The notes under the pieces: generated by a model
Databases searched by the model: none
Told to the model about the DNA's origin: nothing
Seen by the model: the letters and a program-made list of their open reading frames with translations, nothing else
DNA from: Pyricularia pennisetigena
Taxonomy: Eukaryota > Ascomycota > Sordariomycetes > Magnaporthales > Pyriculariaceae
Assembly: GCF_004337985.1 (NCBI RefSeq)
Contig: NW_021940921.1
Coordinates: 1,133,758-1,197,757 of the forward strand
Direction of reading: 5' to 3'
DNA: 64,000 nucleotides
Shown: in pieces, positions 31,625-43,620 of the stretch
Numbering within the stretch: position 1 is the stretch's first letter
Layout: the number at the start of each line of letters is the position of its first letter
Position numbers and translations under genes: made by a program

Positions 31625-32148
31625 TTTAAGGCCGGGCTCGGCCCGGCTTGTTAGCTGGCTGTTAGCAACTTCCCGAAAAATATTTCAGCGCGCGTTCTAT
31701 GTTTTTTATTTACATAAGAAAAAACAAAAAAATAAAAACGGATCATATTTAACCGGGTTCGGGTCCGATTTTATTTAAAAAGTTGATTTATTAACGGTCA
31801 ATAACGTAAAATCTAAATAAAACAAAATTAAATTTATTTTTGGTCCGAATTTAAATCGTTTGAAATCGGTATTTTTGAACGTAAAATATATTCGCAACGC
31901 GCGGGACGTTAACGGACCATTTTGGGGCGGGCGTTAAAATAATTAATAATTTTCGAAAATATTTTAAAAATCTTCGGTTATCCGAAGTTTATTTGAAAAG
32001 AGTTCCGGCGTTAGGCGCGGTTTGGCGGCCCGATTAACCAGCCGTTATTGAATTACGGATAGTCTTTCTATACCGCCCGTGAATAGCGGTAATATTCCGG
32101 ATATTTAGGAGGTGTCCGTTTCCAGCACCAGGGATACGGGGTATTTGC
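31625..32148 (-). mobile_element. 5'-truncated, RIP-mutated copy of the LINE
   Basis: Aligned to 21628-22180 of the complete LINE. It has the same hairpin (31631-31647), the GCGCGCGTTCTAT stretch and the end of ORF2, but with dense C-to-T and G-to-A changes, and similarity stops near 32148. The intact and decayed copies of one family are only 4 kb apart. Confidence 0.8.
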
Positions 32149-33159
32149 AGAGTGGGGATGAAAAAAACAAAAGGATGATTATACAGCTCCGCTGTTATAG
32201 GCGGAACCCATATTTTAATTAAAAACAAAGAGTGCGGTAATGAGCTTAAATCCCGGTCCAAAAAGGATAAATGTGATTTGGAATTAAAAGTAAAGAAAGA
32301 ATTAAATATTAACTAAATTCCAAGATATAAAGCGACCAAGTAAATAACAATGAAGTGAATTCGAAGAGTGCCCCACCTTTATAGGTTCCAGACCTCATGT
32401 TCTCGTCCTTTACCTTTTAACCAGCACTTTGCGGAGTTTGAAACTAAATGCAGGAAGAGAACGTCAATTTGGAGCTTGCGAGAAGCACAGCATTATCTGC
32501 CAAGCAAACCGGCACACTGCTGAAATATAAACGGAACCGGCATAATGGAAGGGTTTCGAGTATAGCTTGATTAATAAAAAGACCTTTTATTTTGGACCTG
32601 GTGCGTTGGAGCGTTGGAGCGTTGGAACGTTGGGACCTTGGAACGTTGGAACGTTGGAACGTATATTAATGCAGCTCTAGGCTGGATAAATGCGGAAATA
32701 TAGGACCAGTTCTCAAATACGACGGCCAGGTATATTCAAAAACAGTGCGCTCTGGTCTTCCGAGCTCCAGCAATCGCCACCTGCCATTGTAAATCGCTGT
32801 TTTCACATTTTGCCGCTGTTTTAGCTGTTGGCCATGGTTCGAGGAGGTACTAACTTGGGCGTCGAACCGCTAAAACTTTGTTCCTGCGTATACTAGCGTG
32901 CAACTCCATTTTCTTATTATACAGTTTGCCAATTTTCAGTTTGGTTTGCGTTTGCGTTTGCAAACCATTTCCACGATTCCATCATCTGTTTCTGAACGGA
33001 TTCAGTCGGCCACGCATGGTCTCGTGAGGTGCGGCAAAGTATGTCCAAAAGTGTTTCCTGATTGTTTCGGTTTTCAAAAAGAGCACCGACTGTAAAATAA
33101 TCCCTACCAAAATACTAGCTGGTAATCGTTAACAATAGCGGTGCGCCGCTTATATACTT
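32149..33159. other. Single-copy spacer with minisatellite
   Basis: Balanced composition and no supported gene. It contains the 8-bp minisatellite entered separately. Confidence 0.45.
32603..32658. repeat. 8-bp minisatellite
   Basis: Seven units of [G/A]CGTTGGA with minor variants. Confidence 0.85.
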
Positions 33160-33185
33160 AATTTTAACGTTTTACCGGTATCGGG

Positions 33186-35050
33186 TAGTCTCAGGGCTCA
33201 TCCCTGAAGCCCAAAGCTCCACAATTAATCCACTCCGTTCGCTTCGCTCCACTTCGTGGCTTAATTGCGGTTTTGCAATATATTTGTGGGTCTATCCAAA
33301 GAACGTTTTGGTTCAGGTTTGAGGACAATTTGTCGATTGTCGCCGTTTATAGCGGTATTTTTGGCCTTTTTTAAACCGAAACTCCTTTATTATTCCACAA
33401 CCACGCATAATATTGAAAAAATAAAATATCGTTGAAAATAGCGTTTAATACCGCTATTAGCAGCAATTCGATCTATTTTGTTATCTGCTATAATGGCCGA
33501 ATTCGATACCACCTGCCTTTAATCCGTTTATAGCGGTACTGTTTTTTCGATTTTCTTTTCGATTTTCGATTTTTTTTAATATTATTTTTAATTTTTGACC
33601 AAATTTTATAATTTTTGCACGTGGAGGGTCGTGTATGCTTATATATCGTTATACTAGATCTTGGTGCATATACCAAATTATATAAACAGTTAAATAGGCG
33701 GATAGCAAAGTATATACTTTTTTATATATAATTTACAATCGAAACTCGTTTATATTTCTACCAATTTTAACGATAATAAAATCAAAACTTCAGAAGTCCA
33801 ATGACATATATAAACAAACGTCCAAATCCAATCCTGCCTATAATATCGGCTTTAAAAACTGTTTGATAAAAGAAAATATTAAATGTGTATTTTATAAATC
33901 TTTTTGCTTTATTTAATTAATTTTATATTATTTCTGTTTTGCAGCCAAATTCTGTGGTTTTTACACGTGAGGGGTGGCATATATTTATTTAATATAATAT
34001 TTCATTTTGGTACGTATATTTGATTGTATAAGCCGTTAACTATGCGGATAGGTAAGGTGTATCCAATTTTATATATATTTTGCAATCGAAATGCTTTTAC
34101 ATTTTTACCAATTTTAACATTAATAAAACCAAAATTTGTATAATTGGATTATGTATATAAATAAACGTCAACGTAAAGCCTGATTTACAATACCGGCCCT
34201 TTATATTCTTTTATGTAAAGAAATGCTAAATTACGTTATTTTTATATTTTTTGCTTTATTTAATTAAATAGAATTTATAAAAGAAAAACTGATATAACAT
34301 TTTTTCACAAAATGATATAAGAATGCATTAATTAAAAATATTTTCATTTTACCAATATTTACGTAAATTATTTAGTTTTTTAACAAATTGTCAATTTATA
34401 TCAAAATATTAATAAAACTTTTGTTTTAATCGATTATTGCATGCACTTTGCAGTGTTAGGTATATTTAGCTAAAAAAACTGTAACTTAAACTAAAATTAG
34501 TATTTTGTACCATTATATAAAATAAAAATTAAATATAATGAAAAATTACAAATTTTACTTAATATTTTAATATCTTTCCATATATAGTAGCTATTAAAAC
34601 GCGGCCGGCATTCAAATAATCAACAAACTCCAATAAACTCAACGCAAACTACCGTATATTTTTATGATTTCTATTTGTTTTTTTATTTGAATATTTAATT
34701 ATATATCATAATTACACCATTTTCTTTTGCCATTATAATGCGAATATATTGTATATACCCGCTATAAACGGTAAAATACCACAAAGTATCCTTATATTAG
34801 TAAAATAATTATTAACGATATCGCAACATTAAATATATTATTAATAATACCGTTATAAACGGCGAAATGCGACAAATTATCGTTGGTGGTACCGCCATGA
34901 ACGGCGAAATGCGACAAGATGTCCTCAGATTAGAACGAGCGCGATCTTTTCGGCCAATGTAATTGGTCGAAAAACCATGTGGCTGAAAGGTACATGGAGC
35001 GTTCGGTCCCCACTGCGAAGCAGGGGGGTCTATTCTGAGCACTGAGACTA
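33186..35050 (+). mobile_element. TIR element (putative Mutator-like), copy 3
   Basis: 1865 bp, plus orientation, exact 9-bp duplication GGTATCGGG at 33177-33185 and 35051-35059, inserted in the Copia D gag/protease junction. The same junction is uninterrupted in copy C near 9838. Confidence 0.9.
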
Positions 35051-35389
35051 GGTATCGGGTTCCGAATCCGAATCCGAATATAATTTTACAATTCCGTTAA
35101 TAGCGGAATTAACCTCCTATTCCAGAGCGTTATACGCTACGCATTCGCTAACGTCACCTGGAATTGAACCCGTAAATAATTTGAAATTTATTAAAATTAT
35201 AATTATTCCAGCGATTAATTCCCTGGAATTGGAGGATTCAATATTTTTCGCAGTAATGAAATCCGAATTTGGGTTTTTACCCTTTTTTCGTAATTTGGAA
35301 ATGTTTTTCTACCTATTATTCGATTTCTGGTGCTTTTTTCAGCGTTTTCTTTCCCCGAGTTTTATTTTTCAAATTTATAATTAGCGGTT

Positions 35390-36230
35390 TTAGCCGTAAA
35401 CCCGTTAGGTATTGCGTTGGCGTTCGGGCCAGGTAAAAACTACCCCTTCCAGGGCCCGTCAATCTTAATTTCGTATATTTACGGGGTAAATTTGCACGTT
35501 AGTATTCGTTAAACTAGTTACCAGGGAATTACAACGGTTGTTAAATTGTGGTATTAATCCTTTAAATTTCGAAAAATTTAAAGCGTGGAATTCCCGATAT
35601 AACGAATTTCGGCTTATTTCGGGTGGAACGCAATAGCTATTTCCCAGGGTTTTATAAGCCGTTACGGGGTTGGAATACCATGCAACGGATTTTAAAGGTT
35701 CCTTAATTAAGCTATTTTTTATAAACAATAATAGGATTAATTGCTCGTATTCCGGCAGGGTATAGCCAATTTCAGGGTTGGAAATAAATTCCCCTGCTTT
35801 TATAGCCCTGAATTGCACTATTAACGCCTGTTTCCACAAATCGTGATTGCTAACCCCTATTAATTTACAATTTTCGGGGAAGTAAAATACCCGTTTCGAT
35901 AGTTTTTAACGTATCCCGTCACTTAAAATTAGGGTATTAAGTGGATTAGGGGGTGCGGTAGCGGGTTTAATTTCTGAATACCATTGAAATTAATGGAATT
36001 ACCGGTTTAAGGGCTAGCAGGGCAGTTAATTGTTAAATTGTCTTATAAAATTAGTTTATTTGCGTAATTAAAGCTTTTAATTGCAGGTTTTGGGCCTGTA
36101 ATTGAGCGGTTAAAATTTCGTTCGGGCTGGGTTTAGGCCCCCTATTTGTTGGAATTAGGCCTGGAAGGCCCGATATAAAATTGTTTTCCATTATAGGGTA
36201 GGCTGAATTATAATTGTAAATTGCTTATTT
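35390..36230 (-). pseudogene. Copia D gag remnant
   Basis: The open piece 35839-35465 is the longest gag segment of the family in the window (WKQALIVQFRAIKAGEFISN, then ISRNSLYREFHALNFSKFKG). It is continuous with the coiled-coil-like gag start near 36130. Gag would form the virus-like particle; here stops interrupt it. Confidence 0.7.
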
Positions 36231-36950
36231 ATAACTATAGCTAACTAACCTAATCGTTTCAGGGTAAATACCCTATTAATTTTAAGATTTGCTATGCCGT
36301 TTGCCTTTCAACGGCTGTAAACCTGTAATTGCCAATTACAGGGTTTATTGCTATTTTCAATGGTCGAAGTCCATTAAAACACAGGGTTGGAATCCCTGAA
36401 ATCCGCAATTAATGGGTGCCCTGGTGTTTGTCCCAATCCAGGTGCACGTAACGAATTCAATTCGCCAAATGGGTGCAGGGTAATTTGCAGGGTATCGTGC
36501 AAAGTAGCACGCAGGATATCGTATAGCGTAACAAGCCAACTAGCGTAATTCCGCTAGTGGGTTTATGGGCTATTATAAACCCTATTAAACGCACTAGAAT
36601 TCAATGGGTTTGTGGGTTAGTGTAAACTCTATGGAATGCATTAAAGATTTAATGGGCTATTAGCGAACGAATACAGGGGCTTTTGGCCCTAACTGGCTCG
36701 CGTAAACCCTATTAAGATTTAAGCCAATTACAGTAGCATGCACGATCCACAAAAACCATACCAAAAATTTTGGATTTGCAATGCAAGCGAGCGCTGCAAT
36801 ACCTGAAAATTAGGCCTAAATCGAACGTTAATTTTAACGATCCCCATTGTAAATGCAGGTGGTAAAATGCTAAATTAACGCCCAAAACTAACAATTTCGC
36901 ATAACACAGCTATATTTTTGTCAATATACGTGCTGTAAGGATGCGATAAT

Positions 36951-38771
36951 TAGTCTCAGTGCTCAGACTAGACCCCCCTGCTCCGCAGTGGGGACCGAGC
37001 GCTCCATGTACCTTTCAGCCACATGGCTTTTCGACCAATTACATTGGCCGAAAAGATCGCGCTCGTTCTAGTTTGAGGACATTTTGTCGCATTTCGCCGT
37101 TTATAACGGTATTATTAATAATATACCTAATATTGCGATATCGCTAATAATTATTTTATTAATATAAGGATAATTTTTAATATTTTACCGTTTATAGCGG
37201 GTTTCTATAATATATTCGCATTCTAATAGCAAAAGGGAATGGTATAACTATAATATATAATTAGATATTTGAATAAAAAAACAAATAAAAATTATAAAAA
37301 CTTATAGTAGTTTGCGTTGAATTAATTGAAGTTTGTTAATTATTTGAATGCCGGCCGCGTTTTAATAACTACTGTATATGGAAAGATATTAAAATATTAA
37401 ATAAAATCTGTAATTTCTTATTATATTTAATTTTTATTTTGAATAATGGTATATAATAGTAACTTTAATTGAAATTACAGTTTTTAAAGCTTAGCAAACC
37501 TAACACTGCGAAATGCATGCAATTATCGATTAAAATAAAAGTTTTATTAATATTTTTATATAAATTAACAATTTGTTAAAAAATTAAATAATTTACGCAA
37601 ATATTAGTAAAATGAAAATATTTTTAATTCATACATTCCTTTATAAGTTTGTTAGTAAATCTTGGATCAGTTTTTTTTTATAAATTTTTATCAATTAAAT
37701 AAAGCAAAAAATATAAAAATAACACAAATCTAGCATTTTTTATTATAAAAAAATAAAAAGGGCCGGTATTGTAAATGGGGTTTCACGTTGACGTTTATTT
37801 ATATACACAATCCACTTTTACAAACTTTGATTTTATTAATGTTAAAATTGGTAAAAATATAAAAACATTTCGATTGCAAAATATATATAAAATTGGATAC
37901 ACTTTACCTATCCGCATATTTAACCGTTAAAATAATTAAATAAAAGTACAAAAGTGAAGTTGTATATGAGATATATATACCACCCCCAACGTGCAGAAAC
38001 CACAAAATTTGGCTGCAAAACAAAAATAATATAAAATTAATTAAATAAAGCAAAAAAATTTATAAAATACATATTTACCATTTTCTTTTATTAAACACTT
38101 TTTAAAACCGATATTATAGGCAGCACTGGATTGAGACGTTTGTTTATTCACGTAATCGGACTTTTGAAAATTTGGTTTTATTATCGTTAAAATTGGTAAA
38201 AATATAAACGAGTTTCGATTGTAAACTATATATAAAAAAATATATATTTTGCCTATCCGCCTATTTAACTGCTTATATAATCTAACATATGCACCAAAAT
38301 TTAGTATAGCGATATATAAACATATACGACCCTCCACGTGCAAAAATTATTAAATTTAGTCAAAAATTAAAAATAATATTAAAAAAAATCGAAAATCGAA
38401 AAAAAATCGAAAAAACAGTACCGCTATAAACGGATTAAGGGCAGGTGGTATCGAATTCGGCCATTATAACAAATAATAAAATAAATCGAATTGCTGCTAA
38501 TAGCGGTATTAAACGCTATTTTTAACGATGATTTATTTTTTCAATATTATGCGTGGTTGTGGAATAATAAAGGAGTTTCGGTTAAAAAAAGGCTAAAAAT
38601 ACCGCCATAAACGGCGAAAATCGACAAATTATCCTCAGACCTGAACTAGAGCGTTTTTTGGATGGACCCACAGGTACATTGCAAAGCCGCAATTGAGCCA
38701 CGAAGTGGAGCGAAGCGAACGGAGTGGATCAATTGTGGAGCTTTGGGCTTTAGGGATGAGCCCTGAGACTA
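36951..38771 (-). mobile_element. TIR element (putative Mutator-like), copy 4
   Basis: 1821 bp, inverse orientation, exact 9-bp duplication TGCGATAAT at 36942-36950 and 38772-38780, in the Copia D leader. Its left end carries a short extra TTCGCTTCGCT-type duplication also seen in copies 3 and 5. Confidence 0.9.
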
Positions 38772-38866
38772 TGCGATAATAACTAAAATAAAACCTAAAA
38801 TTCAGGCTTTCCAGCGATGCAAAATGCACTTTGGCTCGCAAATTAAAAAGTTTACGGGCTTATAAC

Positions 38867-39435
38867 CTGTTAATAGTATGGGTTACTAACAGGGGTTTAG
38901 CCATTAGCCTAGGTGCGGCGTGGTGCTAAATGCGCTATAAATATTGGTAATTACAGGGTTTAAATATATTAAATTGTTTATTAAAATAGTTTACTAATTT
39001 TGGGATTAATAACTTAAACTTATTAATGGGGGAAGTTTTACTTTATTTCCCTTAAATATTATCCGATATTAAAATGGGGATCCGCACCCTTAAAAACGTT
39101 CCGGTGCCGCACACGATTTTCCGAAAAATTATTTTGTATACGTTATTAAAAAAACACCCTTATTTCCATATAACCCATTTTTAGGTTCGCACTAATTTGC
39201 TAATTTGGCGTAAGTTTTAACCCGATACAGGGTAGTTGATTCGTAGGTACAGGGTGGGTGTTACACCCGGGATAGGGTAAACCCTATTCGATGACCTTTG
39301 AATCGCAACTCCTGTAACACAAAATATAATGAAAAGTCCGACAGCCCCAGTAGCCCCACTTGGGCACTATTCATTGTGGCTAATGTAAAAGTAAGAGTGG
39401 ACCCATTATATGCTAAATCTCGCATTTAATTAACA
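38867..39435 (-). repeat. 5' LTR of Copia D
   Basis: 569 bp, starting TGTTAATAG and ending AATTAACA on the plus strand. It abuts the Tc1-like transposase at 39436. Confidence 0.85.
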
Positions 39436-39513
39436 GATTGCCTGCAGGAGAATTTATTTATAATATGCGAATTTGGAAACGTATTCATGTACGATAACGT
39501 TTCTACCGATATA

Positions 39514-41950
39514 TGTTAAATATATGCGTTTATTAGCATGTGATAGGTCCATGTTTATTTATATATAAGCTACAATAAATAGTGCCGAAACAGGGCTGTC
39601 GGTAATCTCAGGGCTCATCCCTAAAGCCCAAAGCTCCACAATTAATCCACTTCGTTCGCTTCGCTCCACTTCGTGGCTCAATTGCGGCTTTGCAATGTAC
39701 CTGTGGGTCCATCCAAAAAAACGCTTTGGTTCAGGTTTGAGGACAATTTGTCGATTTTCGCCGTTTATGGCGGTATTTTTGGCCTTTTTTTAACCGAAAC
39801 TCCTTTATTATTCCATAATTATATATAATATTAAAAAAATAAAACATCGTTGAAAATAGCGTTTAATACCGCTATTAGCAGCAGTTCGATTTATTTTTTT
39901 ATTTGTTATTATGGCCGAATTCGATACCACCTGCCCTTAATCCGTTCATGGCGGTACTGTTTTTTCGATTTTTTTTTTGATTTTCGATTTTTTTTGATAT
40001 TATTTTTAATTTCTGACCAAATTTTATAATTTTTGCACGTGGAGGGTCGTATATATTAATATATTGTTATGCTAAACTTTGGTGTATATACCACATTATA
40101 TAAGCAGTTAAATAAGCGGATAGGCAAAATATATATTTTTTTATATATAATTTACAATTGAAACTCGCTTATACTTTTACCAATTTTAACGATAATAAAA
40201 CCAAAACTTCAGAGATTCGATTACGTATATAAACAAACGTCCAATCTTTCTCTTACTTATAATATCGGTTTTAAAAACTGTTTTATAAAAAGAAATGCTA
40301 AATGTGTATTTTATAAATTTTTTTGTTTTATTTAATTAATTTTATATTTTTTTTTGTTTTGCAGCCAAACTTTGTGGTTTCTGCACGTGGGGGGTGGCAT
40401 ATATATAATTAGTATAATATTACAATTTTGTACGTATACCTAATTATATAAGCCGTTAAATATGCGGATAGGTAAAGTATATCCAATTTTATATATATTT
40501 TACAATCGAAATGCTTTTACATTTTTACCAATTTTAACATTAATAAAACCAAAATTTGAACAAGTGGATTATATATACTAATAAATGTCAACGTAAAGCT
40601 CGATTTACAATACCGGCCCTTTTTATTTTTTTATATAAAAGAATGCTAAATTTGTATTCTTTTTCTATTTTTTGCTTTATTTAATTCAATAAAATTTATA
40701 AAAAAAGAATTTATATAAAGTTTTTTAACAAATTGATCAAAGAATGTATTAAGTAAAAATATTTTCATCTTACCAATATTTGCGTAGATTATTTAATTTT
40801 TTAACAAATTGTTAATTTATATAAGAATATTAATAAAATTTTTATTTTCATCGATAATTGCATGCACTTTGCAGTATTAGGTCTACTAAAGTATAAAAAC
40901 TGTAAGTTGCATTAAAGCTAATTTTGTATACCATTATTTAAAACAAGAATTAAAAATAATGAAATATTACAAATTTTACTTAATATTTTAATATCTTTCC
41001 CAATACAATAATTATAAAAACGCGGCCGGCATTCAAATAATTAACAAACTCCAATGAATTTAACGCAAAATATTATATATTTTTATAATTTTTATTTATT
41101 CTTTTATTCGAATATTTAATTGCATATTATGGGTACACTATTTTCTTTTGCCATTACAATGCGAATATATTATATATACCCGCTATAAACGGCAAAATAC
41201 CACAAATTATCGTTATATTAATAAAATAACAATTAGCGATATCGCAACATTAGGTATATTATTAATAATACCGTTAAAAACGGCGAAATGCGACAAATTA
41301 TCGTTGGTGGTACCGCCATGAACGGCGAAATGCGATAAAATGTCCTCAAATTAGAACGAGCGCGATCTTTTCGGCCAATGTAATTGGTCGAAAAGCCATG
41401 TGGCTGAAAGGTACATGGAGCGCTCGGTCCCCACTGCGAAGCAGGGGGGTCTAGTCTGAGCACTGAGACTAGGCTGTCGGGGCTGTCGGATTTTCCGTTA
41501 TATTTTGTATTGCAGGAGTTGCAATTTAAAATGTCAGCGAATGGGGTTTCAGCCTGTGCCGGGTTTAATATCCACCCTGCATTTACGAGTCAGCGACCCT
41601 GTACCGGGTTGAAATGTTTCACCAAATTAGCAAATCAGTGCGAACCCAGAAATGGTTTATATGGAAATAAGGGTGTTTTTTCAACAACGTATACAAAATA
41701 ATTTTTCGGAAAATCGTGTGCGGCACCGGAACGCTTTACGGGGTGCGAACCCCCATTTTAATATCGGAAAATATGTAAAGGAAATAAAGCAAAATCTCCC
41801 ACACCAATAAATCGATTCTATTAATCCCAAAATTTAGTGAATAATTTAATGAATTTAAACCCTGTAATTACAGGTTTTTAGAGCGCAAATAGCACTACGC
41901 CGCACCTAGGTTAATGCCAAAGCCCCTGTTAGCAACCCATATTGTTAACA
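39514..41950 (+). repeat. Solo Copia LTR, interrupted by TIR element copy 5
   Basis: TGTTAAAT...TTAACA ends with the 5-bp duplication ATATA at 39509-39513 and 41951-41955, and about 559 bp without the nested element. No internal Copia sequence adjoins it, so it is a solo LTR. Confidence 0.9.
39603..41471 (+). mobile_element. TIR element (putative Mutator-like), copy 5
   Basis: 1869 bp, plus orientation, exact 9-bp duplication GGCTGTCGG at 39594-39602 and 41472-41480, inside the solo LTR. Its left terminus reads TAATCTCAG, a G-to-A change in the TIR. GGCTGTCGG also recurs once more just after the right duplication. Confidence 0.9.
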
Positions 41951-42290
41951 ATATAATTTATAAAATGCACACTTGGTTACACGAATGGGTATTAAAACAC
42001 GGGGTCGAACTAATCTTTTGGCCGGTTAACAACCCTAAATTAAACCCTATAAAAAACTTATAAAAGCTTTTTAATAGGAAATATATAAACAGTTTTATAA
42101 ATTGGAAACAATACCTAAATATTTGGCGTTAAAAAGGCTTTAATATGTGCAGCTATCGAAATTTGGGAAAACTCGAACAAGGAGGTTTTTCAACGGTTTA
42201 TCAAAAGTATAAACCGCAGGTAACAGGCTATTCTCGATGCAAACGGGTGGTTTACCAAATATAAATATAAATCCTAAAAAACACCTGATT

Positions 42291-42401
42291 CTAATTTATT
42301 TATAGGTATATTCATTTGTATTTTTGTATATAAATTGAACGCGTGGCCGGTGGTTAAAGTCTGGGCTATATATTGGCCGGGTAACCAAAAGCGGAGAAAA
42401 G
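42291..42401. other. Spacer before the Gypsy element
   Basis: About 110 bp without a supported feature. The last five bases, AAAAG, are the Gypsy target duplication. Confidence 0.5.
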
Positions 42402-42843
42402 TGTTACGACCAGACAAGATGGATTAGTACCAATGAGGCCAGGCGGGGTCACACCCCTCCTAACGACACTCGACCAAAGAAAACACCGACCGACAAAAAA
42501 CCGAATTATGTAAGAGATCACGTGACCCCACGTAATCGCCAAAAAAAGATATAATTAATATATCACATATTAATTATAATAAAACAAATAATATACGGGT
42601 TATGGGATATATTATACATATTACACCCAGGACAACGGATTATTTAAAAACACGCTTATTACCATATAAATAAAATTTAGTTTAAAATTATTTAGCAGTA
42701 ATCAATTTACTATTTACCCTGGAATCGATTATAATTTCACCCTAATTATTAAGGAACCCCAATTACCCAATCCAAACGTTTAATTGCTTTAACCCACTAT
42801 ATTTTACCCTAGAAACAGGTTACCCAATATTTTAATCGTAACA
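42402..42843 (+). repeat. 5' LTR of the Gypsy element
   Basis: 442 bp, TGTTACGACC...CGTAACA. The outer (left) half keeps many G and C; the inner half is heavily mutated. Confidence 0.92.
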
Positions 42844-43019
42844 TTTTAATTATTCCTATTTAATATTTTATTTTAAAATATACCGAATAATATCGCCCAA
42901 ACGATATTTTCCAATAAAACCACCCTTTAAACCCTTTTTACCGCTAACGCTCCGGCCAACGTTAACGTTTTACGTTAAATAGTCGCGACGCTTCAAACAA
43001 AAAATCGACAATTGCAGGA

Positions 43020-43620
43020 ACGAATAACCGAATAAATTAATCGAATTAATAGGAATTATATTAAATATTCTTTACTATTACCTTATAATAGCACCCCAAA
43101 TACCCTGCAGGGATTTTTTATATAAACCCGGGTTTACCTTCATTTTAACGAAAACAATTTCGATAATAACGCAGAAAAAGTTATTTACGTAACCTCGCTA
43201 TTAAAGGGCAATACGCTTACCTGGTGCGAACCAATTTTACGAAATTATTTGGATTATAATAAGGAAAAAAACCGTAAAATTAAAACTAAGCGCATTTTCG
43301 ACGATTACGAAAATTTCGAAAAATGTTTTAAAAAACATTCGGCAGCCCAAACGAGGAACGCACGGTTAAACGTAAACTAGTACGCCTTATTTAAACCAAA
43401 TCGGTATCCCAATATACCAGTAAATTTCGACAAATTACCGCCAAATTATTATGGGGCCCCGAAACCCTAATAGTACGTTTTTATACGGGATTTAAAAAAA
43501 AGATTAAAAACGAATTTGTTAAAAAAAGCGACCCGACACCTTAACCGAATACGTAAAATTAATAATTAAAATCGATAACCGACTTTACGAAGGGAAATTG
43601 GAACGACGCGAAAAACGCAA
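43020..43620 (+). pseudogene. Gypsy gag remnant
   Basis: Translation near 43100-43340 gives the Ty3 gag core: TLQGFFI-stop-TRVYLHFNE, then VTSLLKGNTLTWCEPILRNY, matching the family pattern of AAS-x-L-x-G-x-A-x-x-W-F-x-P. A frameshift and stops follow. Confidence 0.7.

Larger units (their letters stand above)
33160..39435 (-). mobile_element. Ty1/Copia copy D, 3'-truncated, with two nested TIR elements
   Basis: A minus-strand element: LTR 38867-39435, leader 36361-38866 (interrupted), gag ~35390-36230, then the gag/protease junction at 35051-35390 and 33160-33185. It stops near 33160 against single-copy sequence, so protease to RNase H are missing. TIR element copies 3 and 4 lie inside, each with a 9-bp duplication. 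Confidence 0.8.
39436..42290 (+). pseudogene. Tc1-like transposase remnant split by a solo LTR
   Basis: Joining 39436-39513 to 41956-42290 across the LTR gives one frame: VFMYDNVSTD (D of the second catalytic position, family form Q-D-N-A-x-x-H), then HEWVLKHGVELIFWPVNNPK LNPIKNL ending in a stop. Tc1 family members read WPANSPDLNPIENLW, so the third catalytic Glu is Lys and the following Trp is a stop, both explained by G-to-A transitions. Only the C-terminal part is present; Copia D or decay has removed the rest. Confidence 0.7.
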
